Source of the DNA: Komarekiella delphini-convector SJRDD-AB1
GTDB lineage: Bacteria > Cyanobacteriota > Cyanobacteriia > Cyanobacteriales > Nostocaceae
Length of the DNA stretch: 64,000 nucleotides
Assembly: GCF_014831675.1 (NCBI RefSeq)
Contig: NZ_VJXY01000017.1
Span: 62,001 to 126,000, forward strand
Direction: 5' to 3'
A model generated the notes under the pieces. It was not told where the DNA came from. It made no database searches and saw only the letters and a program-made list of their open reading frames with translations. Shown piece by piece: positions 45,515 to 55,953 of the stretch. The translations under genes and the position numbers were made by a program. The stretch's first letter is position 1. Each line of letters starts with the position of its first letter.

Positions 45515-47071
45515 ATGAAATTGATTTCTGATCCACCAATTCCCGTGAAAATTCAAAAAATGAAGGAACGGGTGCGGTGGATGCATCCGAGTATTGTGCA
45601 ACGAGGAATTGACCAAACCTGCATGGTTGTGGACGATCGCAGGGAAGATAGTCCAGAATTTTCGTTTATGGTTATCGGTGATTCAGGTACTAAGTCGCAT
45701 TACGGACACCATCCCCAACGAAAAGTCGCGGAACTGATGCTTCCTCACCGCGATGATTGTCGTTTTGTATTACATACAGGCGATGTAATTTATGTAGTGG
45801 GTTCCCAGGAGTATTACCGGACAAACTTTATCGAACCTTACCGGGAATTTCTAGTAGGTGGCGAGAATCCTAAAAGCATTTCCTACGATCGCATGGTCTT
45901 TAATCAGCCATTTCTACCAGTGCTTGGTAATCATGATTACTATGATGTGCCACTGATGTATCGATGGGTGGCTGGAACTACGTTACCACTGCGCCGGATG
46001 TTACGCTACAAAGACATCGAGATCGGCTGGCATGGTTCGTATCAAGGTGATGCTTATGCACGGGCGTTTCTGGACTATAAGGCAGAAGAGTTAGAACACC
46101 ATTTAGATGAGCATTATACTGCTAAGACCGATACAGGGCGCTGTTTGCGTTACGAACCTGGACACTTCACCCGCTTACCCAATCGTTATTACACCTTTCG
46201 TTATGGCGGTATTGACTTTTTCGCTTTAGATTCCAACACCTTCAATACACCATCGCCTCTACCTGCAACTCAAGAAGGGGAAATTTACCGCCGGGAATTG
46301 GAAAAGCGTCGCCAAGAGATAGATCAAGAAGAATTGCAGATTTTGGGAATATGCGATCGCCTCAATCCAGATAAACCCACTGAAGCTGAACAACTCGATG
46401 ATCTTAGTGCCAAACTCGACCAAATCAACGAGATCAAAATCGATATTGAGAAACAACTAGCATCTCACAAAATGCCTGCGATCGATTTTGAACAACTTGA
46501 CTGGTTGCGAAGCAGGCTAATCGAGTCTTGGAATACTTCCGAGGTGCGCGGACGTGTCATCTTTTTCCACCATCCCCCCTACGTCACAGAAGCAACCAAG
46601 TGGGATCAGGCGCAAACCTTAGCGGTGCGTCATCGCCTGCGCTGGGTATTTGAACAGGTGGCTGAAACCCTTGGTTCCCTGGTGAAAGAGCGTTCAATAG
46701 TCGATTTGATTTTAAACGGTCACGCGCACTGTTTGGAATATCTCCGCACAATTGATACCGGATTTGCTGACTCCCACATCAACTGCATTATCTCTGGTGG
46801 GAGTGGTCATCGTCCTCGCTATCAAAGAAAAGAGGGGACTGAATTGCTAGAAACTTTTGCAGAAATTGCCGGAAAACCCACTCGTAAAGTTGCTGATTCA
46901 ATGCTTTTTGTCGGTCGCCATGACTACAATTTCCAAAAGCGACTACCTTACTCATGTGTACGGATTGATGTTTTAGATGGCCGTCCACCCAAGTTTGTTG
47001 TTAGACCTTTAGTAGCTGAACGTATTGGGGAAAAGTGGCATAACCGCGAACTTGAGCCATTTGTGATTTAA
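45515..47071 (+). CDS. Calcineurin-like metallophosphoesterase
   Basis: 518 residues from the ATG at 45515; an upstream start at 45425 would translate low-complexity repeat DNA. The metallophosphoesterase motifs are in order: MVIGDSGTKSHYG, VLHTGDVIYVVG, PVLGNHDYYDVP, FFHHPPY and LNGHAHCLEYL. A charged coiled insertion of about 70 residues (RRELEKRRQEIDQEELQIL onward) lies between motifs. Relatives include purple-acid-type and PhoD-like phosphatases, but the substrate is not determined. No signal peptide is seen, so it is probably cytoplasmic. Confidence 0.87.
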   Translation: MKLISDPPIPVKIQKMKERVRWMHPSIVQRGIDQTCMVVDDRREDSPEFSFMVIGDSGTKSHYGHHPQRKVAELMLPHRDDCRFVLHTGDVIYVVGSQEYYRTNFIEPYREFLVGGENPKSISYDRMVFNQPFLPVLGNHDYYDVPLMYRWVAGTTLPLRRMLRYKDIEIGWHGSYQGDAYARAFLDYKAEELEHHLDEHYTAKTDTGRCLRYEPGHFTRLPNRYYTFRYGGIDFFALDSNTFNTPSPLPATQEGEIYRRELEKRRQEIDQEELQILGICDRLNPDKPTEAEQLDDLSAKLDQINEIKIDIEKQLASHKMPAIDFEQLDWLRSRLIESWNTSEVRGRVIFFHHPPYVTEATKWDQAQTLAVRHRLRWVFEQVAETLGSLVKERSIVDLILNGHAHCLEYLRTIDTGFADSHINCIISGGSGHRPRYQRKEGTELLETFAEIAGKPTRKVADSMLFVGRHDYNFQKRLPYSCVRIDVLDGRPPKFVVRPLVAERIGEKWHNRELEPFVI

Positions 47072-47117
47072 ATAGCAGGGGAGTATGCAATCAAACATAT
47101 AAAGCTGGGCCTTCTTC

Positions 47118-49745
47118 CTAAGCTGCTCTACAATAATGAATTAAGCTTGCAACTAATGCTGTCCATCCAGTTTGATGACAAGCTCCAAGTCCAGCACCAT
47201 TGTCACCGTGGAAATACTCGTAAAATAAAATCAAATCGTGCCAATGAGAGTTACTTTGAAAAAGAGAATGACCACCATGAACTGGACGATATTCTGCACG
47301 ATTTCGCAAAAAAATACTTATTAGTCTCTGAGATAACTCTGTAGAAACTTCTGTTAAAGTCATAAATTGACCCGACCCAGTGGGACATTCAACTTTAAAA
47401 TCATCGCCTAAATAGTGATGGAATTTTTGCAGAGACTCAATAATCAAATAATTCATTGGAAACCAAACTGGGCCGCGCCAGTTAGAATTTCCGCCAAACA
47501 TTCCATTAGTTGATTCAGCAGGTTCGTAATCAACTCGATGCTGCTGTCCATCAACATAAAAAATGTAAGGATTATCAGCATGAAATCTAGAGACTGAACG
47601 GACACCGTGAGAACTTAAAAATTCAGTCTCATCCAACATTTTTTGCAAAATAACTTTCAACTTGTCTGGATTAACAATCGCAAGTAAATGTCTGGCTCCC
47701 TTTCCAGTTGCTTCTAAAGAAGCAATATTTTTTTGAAGATTAGGACGATTTTGAATAAACCATTCAAAGCGTTTTTTAAAGCCAGGAAAAGTATCTAACA
47801 CATCTGCTTCCAGAATTTCCACTGCAAACAGGGGAACTAAACCTACCATTGAACGAACCTTTAAACGGTGGCGTTCATTATGAGGTGAATGCAGTACATC
47901 ATAGAAAAACTTGTCATCATCATCCCAGAGATGAATATTTGTTTTGCCAATGTTATTCATTGCATCGGCTATATAAAGAAAATGCTCGAAAAATTTACTA
48001 GCAATATCTTCATACGTAGGATTAGTTTTTGCAAGTTCAAGAGCAATTACCAGCATATTCAAGCAATACATACCCATCCAACTTGTACCGTCAGACTGCT
48101 CCAAATACCCACCTGTAGGTAACTCTGAACTCCTATCGAAAATCCCGATGTTATCTAACCCTAAAAATCCACCTTGAAAAACATTATCGCCGTCATTATC
48201 TTTACGATTTACCCACCAAGTAAAATTAAGTAGTAATTTCTGAAATACTTTTTCTAAAAAATTAGTATCTGCACGACCATAAAATTCTTTTTCAATCTGA
48301 TAAATTCGCCAAGTTCCCCAAGCATGAACTGGGGGATTCACATCACTAAAATGCCATTCGTAGGCGGGAATTTGACCATTAGGATGCATATACCATTCCC
48401 GCGTTAATCTATCCATTTGTCGTTTAGCAAAGTCAGGGTCAATCATTGCCAAAGGTATGACATGAAAGGCTAAATCCCAGGCGGCATACCAAGGAAATTC
48501 CCATTTATCGGGCATGGAAATAATATCATCATTAAATAGATGAATCCATTCTTGGTTACGACGGTAATTTCTATGAGGAGTTGGTTGATTGGAGTCGCCA
48601 TTTAACCAGTCTTCAACTACATAATGATAAAATTGCTTTGTCCACAACAAGCCTGCAAATGCTTGTCGCTGTACGTTACGAGCATCTTCAGAAAAATTAC
48701 CTGGAGAAATCCGCTGATAAAATTCATCAGCTTCTTGTTTACGCTGCTGAAAAATGCCATCAAAATCTACTCCAAAAGGTTCTGCTAGATTCGATATATC
48801 AGCTAGTCTAAGTTGAATAACTTGGGTTTCCCCAGCACCAACAGTTAATTCGTAATGCGCTGTAGCTTTCGTACCTCTTTGATTGGGGTTTACTGCTTCT
48901 GTTCGCCCTTGGATAATATAGTCGTTTATCCCATCTTTGACATAAGGATAATGATTTTTTATTCCAAATAGTCGCTCATGATTTGTTTCATTCTCAGTAA
49001 ATAAAAGAGCTTGAGAGTTTTTACAGTAAAGCCAGCGCTGACCCAAAATAGGGTGAGATGCATTAATTACACCTGGAGAATCTTCAGTAAGAATTGGTTT
49101 TTTACAATTTTCTTCCCAAGACCAAGTGTTGCGAAACCATAGTGTAGGTAAAATATGTAAAATTTTGGTTTCAGAAGCACGATTTATAACACTAATTTGA
49201 ATCAAAATATCTTCATCTGAATTCTTGGCATATTCAACGAAGACATCAAAATATTCATTGTTATCAAAAATGCCAGTATTTACTAGTTCAAATTCTTGTT
49301 CATAAAAACCCCGACGTTGATTTTCTTGCACTAATTGCTTGTAAGGAAATGCTTTCTGCGGGTATTTATAAAGGTATTTCATATAAGCATGAGACGGGGT
49401 ATTGTCAAGATAAAAATAATATTCTTTAACATCTTCCCCGTGATTTCCTTCAGGGCCACTTAGACCAAACAATCTTTCTTTTAAAATTGGGTCTTCACCG
49501 TTCCATAACGCTAAAGCAAAACATAGGCGTTGATGATTATCTGAAATCCCAGCTATACCATCTTCGCCCCAACGGTAAGCGCGGGAACGAGCGTGTTCGT
49601 GGGGAAAATAATCCCAAGCACTACCATCCGTACTATAATCTTCGCGCACAGTTCCCCATTGGCGATCGCTTAAATATGGCCCCCATCTCCGCCAATACGC
49701 TTTGCGGTTACGATCTTCTTCTAGCCTTCTTTCTTCTGCGGTCAT
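47118..49745 (-). CDS. GH63-family glucosidase
   Basis: 875 residues. It starts [21 protein letters not shown] and has [20 protein letters not shown]. The (alpha/alpha)6 catalytic barrel shows [19 protein letters not shown] (catalytic Asp in AWDLAF), [16 protein letters not shown], and near the C-terminus [17 protein letters not shown]. This is the layout of the bacterial GH63/MGH1-like hydrolases that act on short glucosides such as mannosyl- or glucosylglycerate, trehalose-like compounds or glycogen fragments. The N-terminal beta domain covers about 1-330. No signal peptide. It is the first gene of a long minus-strand run. Confidence 0.85.
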   Translation of the reverse strand: MTAEERRLEEDRNRKAYWRRWGPYLSDRQWGTVREDYSTDGSAWDYFPHEHARSRAYRWGEDGIAGISDNHQRLCFALALWNGEDPILKERLFGLSGPEGNHGEDVKEYYFYLDNTPSHAYMKYLYKYPQKAFPYKQLVQENQRRGFYEQEFELVNTGIFDNNEYFDVFVEYAKNSDEDILIQISVINRASETKILHILPTLWFRNTWSWEENCKKPILTEDSPGVINASHPILGQRWLYCKNSQALLFTENETNHERLFGIKNHYPYVKDGINDYIIQGRTEAVNPNQRGTKATAHYELTVGAGETQVIQLRLADISNLAEPFGVDFDGIFQQRKQEADEFYQRISPGNFSEDARNVQRQAFAGLLWTKQFYHYVVEDWLNGDSNQPTPHRNYRRNQEWIHLFNDDIISMPDKWEFPWYAAWDLAFHVIPLAMIDPDFAKRQMDRLTREWYMHPNGQIPAYEWHFSDVNPPVHAWGTWRIYQIEKEFYGRADTNFLEKVFQKLLLNFTWWVNRKDNDGDNVFQGGFLGLDNIGIFDRSSELPTGGYLEQSDGTSWMGMYCLNMLVIALELAKTNPTYEDIASKFFEHFLYIADAMNNIGKTNIHLWDDDDKFFYDVLHSPHNERHRLKVRSMVGLVPLFAVEILEADVLDTFPGFKKRFEWFIQNRPNLQKNIASLEATGKGARHLLAIVNPDKLKVILQKMLDETEFLSSHGVRSVSRFHADNPYIFYVDGQQHRVDYEPAESTNGMFGGNSNWRGPVWFPMNYLIIESLQKFHHYLGDDFKVECPTGSGQFMTLTEVSTELSQRLISIFLRNRAEYRPVHGGHSLFQSNSHWHDLILFYEYFHGDNGAGLGACHQTGWTALVASLIHYCRAA

Positions 49746-49772
49746 ATTTTTAACTTCCTTAGATCAAAATTA

Positions 49773-51095
49773 CTACAACAAAGGTTTAAAAATCAGCCCT
49801 AATTGACCTTGAATTTTTTCTGTAATTGGGCGATTTTCCCATTCTGAGTGAGTTAGACAGCGACTATTGCGCCACGCCTCTACAAAAAAGTTGTCAATTT
49901 TTTCTATTAATTGTGAGTTAGCTGTAGAGATATTTAACTCATCGTTGTGATGATAACTACGAGGGTCAAAATTTGCGCTTCCTGCACTTACCCAATCATC
50001 ATCAATTAAGGCTACTTTAGCGTGCATCATACTAGGTTGATATTCGCAAATTTGCACCCCCGCTTTTAACAACTCACCATACAATTCACGAGAAGCAAAA
50101 TGAACTATTGGTTTATCATTTTTCCTTCCCATAGTCAGCACGCGCACATCAACACCTTTTGTTTTGGCTTGAAGTAGAACCTGACGTGTATTGCTATCTG
50201 GAACAAAATAAGGGCTACCAATCCAAACCCTTTCTCTAGCCGCCAAAAAGCTGACTTGAAATAGCATTCTTATAGTAGATTCACTTAATGTAGATGTATC
50301 ATTAGTAATATAAAATTTATTTTCTGGCTCCGGCTCAGGGCGAAATACACCTTCTGCTAAATCTACTGTTCCGCCAACATAAGCCCAATTTTGGAGAAAA
50401 TTGCCTTTCAATAGGCTGACAATTTCGCCTTGATAACTCGCCTCAAATTCCAGCCATGGAGCAGTATCACCAATTTCTCGATCTCCATCCCAGCTGTCAG
50501 AAACTCCCGCGCCTCCTACCAAAACCTGTTCACCGTCAATTAACAATAATTTGCGATGGGTGCGGGAATTATATTCTAAAGGCGCTCTCCAATCGAATTC
50601 CCGGAAAAACCGCACCTCTACACCGGCTTGACGCAAGTTTTGCCAATACTCATCAGGAATGGAATCCGTACCATAGTCATCTACCAAAAGTTGGACTTTC
50701 ACCTTTGCTTTGGAACGTTCAATTAATGCTTCGGCAAACTCGTTTGCACGACGGCCGGGAGTCATGTAGTAAGTTTCAAAAAGAATTGTGCGTTGAGCGC
50801 GACGAATGGCGTCTAGTCGAGCAGCGTAAATTGCATCTGCTCCTACCCAAAAGTTAGTTAATCGACCACTGGTAGCCAAAGCATTCGATAAACTCACCAC
50901 CAATAGTGGAAAACGGTTGTCTTGCAAAGTGGGTAGATTTGTGATTTTGTACTCAGGTTCTTGGCGGAAAAATCCTTGCAGATAGAGAAAGCCGAAAGCT
51001 GCGACGAACAGAGCTAAGATCCCTCCACCCAACCACCACAACGGCTTTTTGTTTGATACCCGTCGATTTCCCAAACGCCTTCGTTCACTTTGCAT
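49773..51095 (-). CDS. Phospholipase D-like / cardiolipin synthase family protein
   Basis: 440 residues. A basic start is followed by one transmembrane helix (about residues 18-42, LWWLGGGILALFVAAFGFLY). Two HKD motifs are present: HRKLLLIDGEQVLVGGAG and HAKVALIDDDWVSAGSANFD. Both have His, Lys and Asp in place, so the enzyme is probably active in phospholipid transphosphatidylation or hydrolysis at the membrane. The length fits cardiolipin synthase-like proteins, although these usually have two N-terminal helices. It follows the pentapeptide lipoprotein gene (27 nt) and precedes the glucosidase gene (27 nt). Confidence 0.87.
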   Translation of the reverse strand: MQSERRRLGNRRVSNKKPLWWLGGGILALFVAAFGFLYLQGFFRQEPEYKITNLPTLQDNRFPLLVVSLSNALATSGRLTNFWVGADAIYAARLDAIRRAQRTILFETYYMTPGRRANEFAEALIERSKAKVKVQLLVDDYGTDSIPDEYWQNLRQAGVEVRFFREFDWRAPLEYNSRTHRKLLLIDGEQVLVGGAGVSDSWDGDREIGDTAPWLEFEASYQGEIVSLLKGNFLQNWAYVGGTVDLAEGVFRPEPEPENKFYITNDTSTLSESTIRMLFQVSFLAARERVWIGSPYFVPDSNTRQVLLQAKTKGVDVRVLTMGRKNDKPIVHFASRELYGELLKAGVQICEYQPSMMHAKVALIDDDWVSAGSANFDPRSYHHNDELNISTANSQLIEKIDNFFVEAWRNSRCLTHSEWENRPITEKIQGQLGLIFKPLL

Positions 51096-51122
51096 TGCTG
51101 TTTAGTGATAATTTAATTCAAA

Positions 51123-51677
51123 TCATCGCCGTCTGACATTTCCATCAGGCATGATAGTATCTTCAAAATCTGCTTGTTGGAAATTTGCTCCAGTGGTGTT
51201 GGCTTTATTTAGATTTGCCTCTTCTAAATCTGCCCTTTGGAGATTAGCTTGCTGTAAGTTTGCTGACTGCAAATTTGCTTTTTCCAAATTTGCATTAATC
51301 AGATTTGCTCCCTGTAAGTTAGCTCCTTGTAAGTTCGCTTTTTCTAAATCTGCTTGTTGAAGATTTGCTTGTCGGAGGTCAGCACCTTGTAAATTGGCAT
51401 CTTCTAAATCTGCGTTTTGTAAATTTGCTCCAGCCAAGTTACAGCCTGCACATTGTTTAGTTTGTAGTAAACGTGAAACTTCGTTTGATACCTTTTGATT
51501 TGGTACTTGTGCAACAGGTGGTACGGGCTGAGTTGGTTGTTGAACAACAGGAGAAGCAACTTGTGGCGGGTCAGCTACAACTTGAGGAGGCTCGTTATTA
51601 TTACAACCAGCAGCAAATGCCAAAAAGGTTGCTGTTGATGCCAAGAAAAAGAGTCTGTTTGAAGTTGATTTGTTCAT
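51123..51677 (-). CDS. Pentapeptide-repeat lipoprotein
   Basis: 184 residues. Residues 1-25 form a lipoprotein signal with the lipobox FAAGC (Cys at about residue 25). A Pro/Val/Gln-rich linker follows. From about residue 80 there are about 16 tandem pentapeptide repeats of the A(N/D)LXX type (GANLQNADLEDANLQGADLR and so on), giving a right-handed quadrilateral beta-helix. A lipid-anchored beta-helix on the periplasmic face is expected. The function is unknown. It lies 27 nt upstream of the phospholipase D-like gene. Confidence 0.87.
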   Translation of the reverse strand: MNKSTSNRLFFLASTATFLAFAAGCNNNEPPQVVADPPQVASPVVQQPTQPVPPVAQVPNQKVSNEVSRLLQTKQCAGCNLAGANLQNADLEDANLQGADLRQANLQQADLEKANLQGANLQGANLINANLEKANLQSANLQQANLQRADLEEANLNKANTTGANFQQADFEDTIMPDGNVRRR

Positions 51678-51883
51678 TTATATCTCCGTAGCTAAAACAA
51701 TTAGACAGATCAATATGACTAGAAGTCTCTGTATCAGACTTCTTTTTGTAACTGAATAAATAGAATTTATTTTAAAAGTTACTAAATATTCCTCTATCAA
51801 ATGGAAAAGATATCTATGAAAGATTTATTTATTTATGCATAACTTTTTTATTCCAACAATCTTAATGTGAAAAATCAAATATT

Positions 51884-52579
51884 TTAACTACGCTTGTGCA
51901 AGCCAAAAAAGGGAGCAAGAATGGCCCCAAAAACGAAACCGCCAGCGTGCGCCCAGTAAGCAATTCCACCGCTTTCCATACCGATATTACTACGAGCTTG
52001 TAAGCTAGCAAAACTGTAAAAAGCTTGCTGGACAAACCAAAATCCTAGAAATAAATATGCAGGAAGTCTGACTGTAGTAATAAAAAATCCTAGGGGAATT
52101 AAGGTCAAAATTTCGGCTCGTGGAAATCGGAAAATATATGCACCTAAAACACCCGCGATCGCACCACTTGCACCCAAAGATGGTATTGTAGAATTTTGTG
52201 AAAAGAACCACTGACTTAACCCAGCTAAAACACCGCATATCAAATAAAACACTAAATATTTAATATGCCCTAAACGGTCTTCAATATTGTTACCAAAAAT
52301 ATGCAAAAATAGCATATTCCCCCCAAGGTGCAAAAAACCACCATGCAAAAATTGGGAGGTAATCAAAGTCATCCACTCAGGAACTAATGGACTTGGCACA
52401 CCAACAGGACAACTACCCGAAAGTTGGCAGGGCACTAATGCCGCAGTAAAGAAAAATCCTTGTAATTGTTGTGGTGTTAGGTTGAGTTGATAAATAAAAA
52501 CAAGAATATTAATAGCGATAATTCCATAGGTAATATATGGAGTAATTGTTGTTGGATTATTATCACGTAATGGAACCAT
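51884..52579 (-). CDS. Rhomboid family intramembrane serine protease
   Basis: 231 residues with six or seven transmembrane segments. The catalytic Ser is in SLGASGAIAGVLGAYI (GASG motif) and the His in YWAHAGGFVFGAILAP. The ASQFLHGGFLHLGGNMLFLHIFG-like loop (here TSQFLHGGFLHLGGNMLFL) is typical. The start MVPLRDNNPTTITPYITY is the family N-terminus. Rhomboids cleave transmembrane proteins within the bilayer; no partner is evident here. The holin-like gene upstream is 27 nt away and on the same strand. Confidence 0.92.
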   Translation of the reverse strand: MVPLRDNNPTTITPYITYGIIAINILVFIYQLNLTPQQLQGFFFTAALVPCQLSGSCPVGVPSPLVPEWMTLITSQFLHGGFLHLGGNMLFLHIFGNNIEDRLGHIKYLVFYLICGVLAGLSQWFFSQNSTIPSLGASGAIAGVLGAYIFRFPRAEILTLIPLGFFITTVRLPAYLFLGFWFVQQAFYSFASLQARSNIGMESGGIAYWAHAGGFVFGAILAPFFGLHKRS

Positions 52580-52606
52580 GCTGAATTTTCCTGCTAATTT
52601 ATACTT

Positions 52607-52957
52607 TTAAACGGCTCTTACTAGCAATCCTAAGATTGTAGAAACGATTGTCAGCACAATTGAAGCTAACAATGCTGGCAATAAACCAGTAATTAAAAAG
52701 CCGGGTATCAAAACTCCTACAAACCAAAGCATCAATGCATTAACAACAAATAAGAAAAGACCCAACGTAACAATTGTTAAAGGAAGTGTAAGAATAAATA
52801 TTATTGGTCGAACAAATGCGTTGACTAAACCTAAAACTAATGCGGCAATTGCGGCTGTACCAAAGTTATTAAATTCAAAGCCTGGAACAATGTATGCTGT
52901 AATTAAAAGTGATACAGCACTGAGAAGCCAAGTTAAGAAGAAGTTAATTATCAACAT
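52607..52957 (-). CDS. Phage holin family (mycobacteriophage-type 4-TM) membrane protein
   Basis: 116 residues, almost entirely hydrophobic, with four transmembrane helices. The pattern YIVPGFEFNNFGTAAIAALV, LVLGLVNAFVRPIIFILTLP and TLGLFLFVVNALMLW matches the 4-TM holin-like family common in bacterial chromosomes, where a lytic role is unproven and a general membrane role is more likely. It lies 27 nt upstream of the rhomboid gene. Confidence 0.87.
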   Translation of the reverse strand: MLIINFFLTWLLSAVSLLITAYIVPGFEFNNFGTAAIAALVLGLVNAFVRPIIFILTLPLTIVTLGLFLFVVNALMLWFVGVLIPGFLITGLLPALLASIVLTIVSTILGLLVRAV

Positions 52958-53389
52958 AATTAAAATCAGGTTAAAATTCTAAACTCCAATTTTGAAGCTA
53001 TTAAAAATATTAAGCACAGCGAGACTTAGTACTCAATAGACCTTTGGCAAAAAGATATTTTTGCACTCTTGGGGAAAAGCGCAAAGTCTGAGCGGAGGCT
53101 TCCTCCGACCAGAACTTTGTAAGAGAGGGTAAAGGTTAAAGGGGAAGGGTTGTGAGTTCCTTTTCCCTTTATCCCTTAACCTTTACTCTGACTTTTGCAA
53201 GAAGTTTAATATTTTTAGTTTGCAAAATAAATGTGATTCAAAAATGACAGTTATGATGAAATTTGTTTATTAACATAAATGAAGCGGTATAGAATATAAC
53301 GTTAAGCTTCTAACAAATGCCTTTGGCTAGAAGCTCACGTTAATATAAACATTGTCCTCAATTTATCTACAGTAGAGAGACATACTGTT
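52958..53389. other. Intergenic region with a long imperfect hairpin
   Basis: 432 nt. About 53113-53195 holds an imperfect inverted repeat (GTAAAGGTTAAAGGGGAAGG opposite CCCTTAACCTTTACTC) of the STRR-rich type. About 53078-53112 has a smaller palindrome around GGAGGCTTCCTCC. No gene found. Confidence 0.5.
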
Positions 53390-54268
53390 TTATTGCAAGC
53401 GATCGCCTAAATTTATAGATAGCCCCATGCGTGTAAATAACCCTGGTGCTAGAAACGTTATCCATAGTCCTACTAAAGCAAAAGTTATCAGGTCACGCGG
53501 AAATTCACTGCTGCTGATGAGGCGAGAAACAGCAATCAAAGCCATCAATACTCCCAAACCAATTGCTATTTTCAACATTTGTTTGCGCCTGGAAATATTT
53601 ATAGGGTGATACCGGATATACCAATATTCCAAAGGAACTCCAATGGCTGCACCTACAGCAGCGCCAAAAACTTCCCAACCTTCAGGAAAAGAATCGGCAA
53701 AGGGAAACACGACAAGTGGTATGGAAAGACAGAGAATTAGCAAAAATTTAAATGTCCGTCCTGAGAAGAAATGCACCAGTAGAGGCAATAACCGCTGATA
53801 GACTACTAGCATAATTAACCCAGTTACCGTACCGCCAAGCAAGTCCGCTAAATAATGTACGCCCAAGTATAAGCGAGACAACATAACTAGCAAAACAATA
53901 CATACTGTAACGGCTGCTGGCATATAACCAAAAGTGGTTAAATTTCCCCAAAGAACAATTGCAGTTCCGGTATGTCCGCTGGGAAACGAAGATATATCCA
54001 GCTGTTTATAAACAAAAATATCTGGATGTTGGGGACGCGGCACATAAAAGATTGACCAAATTAGTACGTTGATTATTTGTAGTACAACAACAGCACCTAA
54101 CAAGCTGTAAGCAAACCGCCGTCCATTAATCCAAAATGCTAAAGCGAAAATTAACGCAACAGTTGTACCCGAACCCAGTTGTGTGACAGCCTCAAAGAAC
54201 CAACTCCAACTATCACCAAACCATCGCTGAATAATAATAATTGGCTGATGATTCCAAAGTATTTCCAT
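53390..54268 (-). CDS. PAP2 family phosphatase
   Basis: 292 residues, about eight transmembrane helices. The PAP2 phosphatase triad motifs are present: a basic motif near YVPRPQHPD (weak C1), SSFPSGHTGTAIVLWG (C2, with Ser and His), and SRLYLGVHYLADLLGG (C3, with Arg and His). Such enzymes dephosphorylate lipid phosphates or undecaprenyl pyrophosphate. The N-terminus IIIIQRWFGDSWSWFFEAVTQLG and the C-terminal membrane extension beyond residue 175 fit the larger cyanobacterial type. The gene stands alone, with a 165-nt gap to the DUF2254 gene. Confidence 0.87.
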   Translation of the reverse strand: MEILWNHQPIIIIQRWFGDSWSWFFEAVTQLGSGTTVALIFALAFWINGRRFAYSLLGAVVVLQIINVLIWSIFYVPRPQHPDIFVYKQLDISSFPSGHTGTAIVLWGNLTTFGYMPAAVTVCIVLLVMLSRLYLGVHYLADLLGGTVTGLIMLVVYQRLLPLLVHFFSGRTFKFLLILCLSIPLVVFPFADSFPEGWEVFGAAVGAAIGVPLEYWYIRYHPINISRRKQMLKIAIGLGVLMALIAVSRLISSSEFPRDLITFALVGLWITFLAPGLFTRMGLSINLGDRLQ

Positions 54269-54433
54269 CCTTATACTTTTTTCTTATTAAAAGATGGCGC
54301 TAAGTAGCTAGGCGTAAATAAATTAAAGTTTGTAGTAAGGACTTTAGTCCTGATTATTTTTGTTTTGAGCAATGAATCTCACTTACGAACTAGAATTTTA
54401 TTTCATGTTTAATTATACCTACCTACTTAATTG

Positions 54434-55783
54434 CTATTTGGCGATCGCTAAAGCTTTTAAAGCCGCTTGGTAACTTTGCTCAATGCTGTTGCGATCGCGT
54501 TGTTCGTCAACTTGTTCTAAACAGTGACGGCTAATCATTTCAGCATGACACTTAAGTATATCCCGGTCTTTGTCGTTATGGGTGTAGGCTGCAATACGTG
54601 TTATTGCCTCCAATAACCGAATTTGTACAGCAACATCAGGCTGGCTATACTGTCGAATCTGATTAAAAGCATCATCAATTACCCCTGAAAAAGTAACTGA
54701 CTCCGCAATCACCCGCAGTTGGTTTTGATTGTCGTAGCGGTAAGGTGAGGGAAATTCTCTTTCAGCTAAACGGCAAATTCCAGCGCTGAGTTGGTCAATA
54801 CATCGAATCGCTGTAAATGGATCATTGATGCCAGGGGAAATGGCACGCACAGCAACTTCAACGAGTTGATTGATACAAAATTCTAAGTCCTGTTGTTCTG
54901 TACGTTGTTCACCCAGAATAAATACATCATTGATTTGTTTACGTAGAGATGCCAAATTACTTTTGGTATCATTACTTTCTTTGGATAAAACCATCACCAA
55001 TTCACTACCTTGTACAACGTACTTACCAGGGCGCAGCTGAACACGTATAAGTAAGTTTCTTGATGTGGCGATTTCCATCAATTTTTCCACATCAATTGCC
55101 TGAATGTAACCAGTGCTTTTTGATAATACAGGAAAGGCTTCTTCGTCAAAATTAGTTAGTATTTCCTTAACTGGTTGCTGTTGGGATTCGGAAATGGCAC
55201 GCCCAACTTTATGAGGGAAGAGGCGGTCTACAGCACTATCTAAATCTTTGCCAACCTTACTAATAATACGCGAAGCCTGCATTGAACTTGAGGCGTGATG
55301 AATAAAGTAGATAAGTACGGCAATGCTGGTAATTGCTAACACAATACCAACTGTAACTGAGATTTGCGGAATAAATTCGTCGTAATCCTCATCACGAATT
55401 GTCCGCAGTACAAGCAAAGAGTAGATGAACGTAGCAACGAACGTGCCTAAAACTATTTGATTTCCCGTGTCCTGCAAGAAATTCCGCATCAGCCGCGGCC
55501 CAAACTGGGAGGAAGCAAGCTGAAGGGCAACGATCGCAATTGAAAAAGCCGTGGTAGCTACAGTCACCATTGACCCTGCAACAGCAGAAAGCAGAGTCCG
55601 CGCACCATCGGGGCCACCAGTATAAATCCAGCCCCACTTCTGTAGCGGCCCCATGTTTCCCGTACGGTCAACAGTTAGCATTGTCGCTGCTAGTACTACT
55701 GCTGCGATCGCCATTAAAGTTGGTACAAACCAGTAACTAGAATGAAGTGAGTCCCAAAGTTTGCTGAGTTTAATGTTTTTCAT
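54434..55783 (-). CDS. DUF2254 membrane protein
   Basis: 449 residues. Four transmembrane helices in the first 180 residues (VPTLMAIAAVVLAATMLTVDR; GSMVTVATTAFSIAIVALQLASSQFGPRLM; LGTFVATFIYSLLVL; VGIVLAITSIAVLIYFIHH). A large soluble domain follows with GYIQAIDVEKLMEIA, VQLRPGKYVVQGS and ISPGINDPFTAIRCIDQL. This is the DUF2254 pattern; the function is unknown, and a transport or mechanosensing role has been proposed only by analogy. It is followed by the PAP2 gene on the same strand. Confidence 0.88.
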   Translation of the reverse strand: MKNIKLSKLWDSLHSSYWFVPTLMAIAAVVLAATMLTVDRTGNMGPLQKWGWIYTGGPDGARTLLSAVAGSMVTVATTAFSIAIVALQLASSQFGPRLMRNFLQDTGNQIVLGTFVATFIYSLLVLRTIRDEDYDEFIPQISVTVGIVLAITSIAVLIYFIHHASSSMQASRIISKVGKDLDSAVDRLFPHKVGRAISESQQQPVKEILTNFDEEAFPVLSKSTGYIQAIDVEKLMEIATSRNLLIRVQLRPGKYVVQGSELVMVLSKESNDTKSNLASLRKQINDVFILGEQRTEQQDLEFCINQLVEVAVRAISPGINDPFTAIRCIDQLSAGICRLAEREFPSPYRYDNQNQLRVIAESVTFSGVIDDAFNQIRQYSQPDVAVQIRLLEAITRIAAYTHNDKDRDILKCHAEMISRHCLEQVDEQRDRNSIEQSYQAALKALAIAK

Positions 55784-55815
55784 TGCACAAGATGGCTCAA
55801 AAGCAAGTACATGGG

Positions 55816-55842
55816 TAGGGACACGGCAATGCCGTGTCCCTA
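55816..55842. repeat. Palindrome TAGGGACACGGCA around one base
   Basis: Two perfect 13-bp arms (TAGGGACACGGCA and TGCCGTGTCCCTA) flank a single A. This is a well-known type of dispersed palindrome in Nostocales genomes. It lies about 30 nt upstream of the DUF2254 gene start. Confidence 0.9.
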
Positions 55843-55953
55843 TGGGTATCTGTGTTCATCTATGGTTAATTATTTTTTCTGTAACTTATACCAATTCAAA
55901 AAAATAATGTGACAGACAGAACATTTATAGACATTGCAATGTAACGTCTCTAC

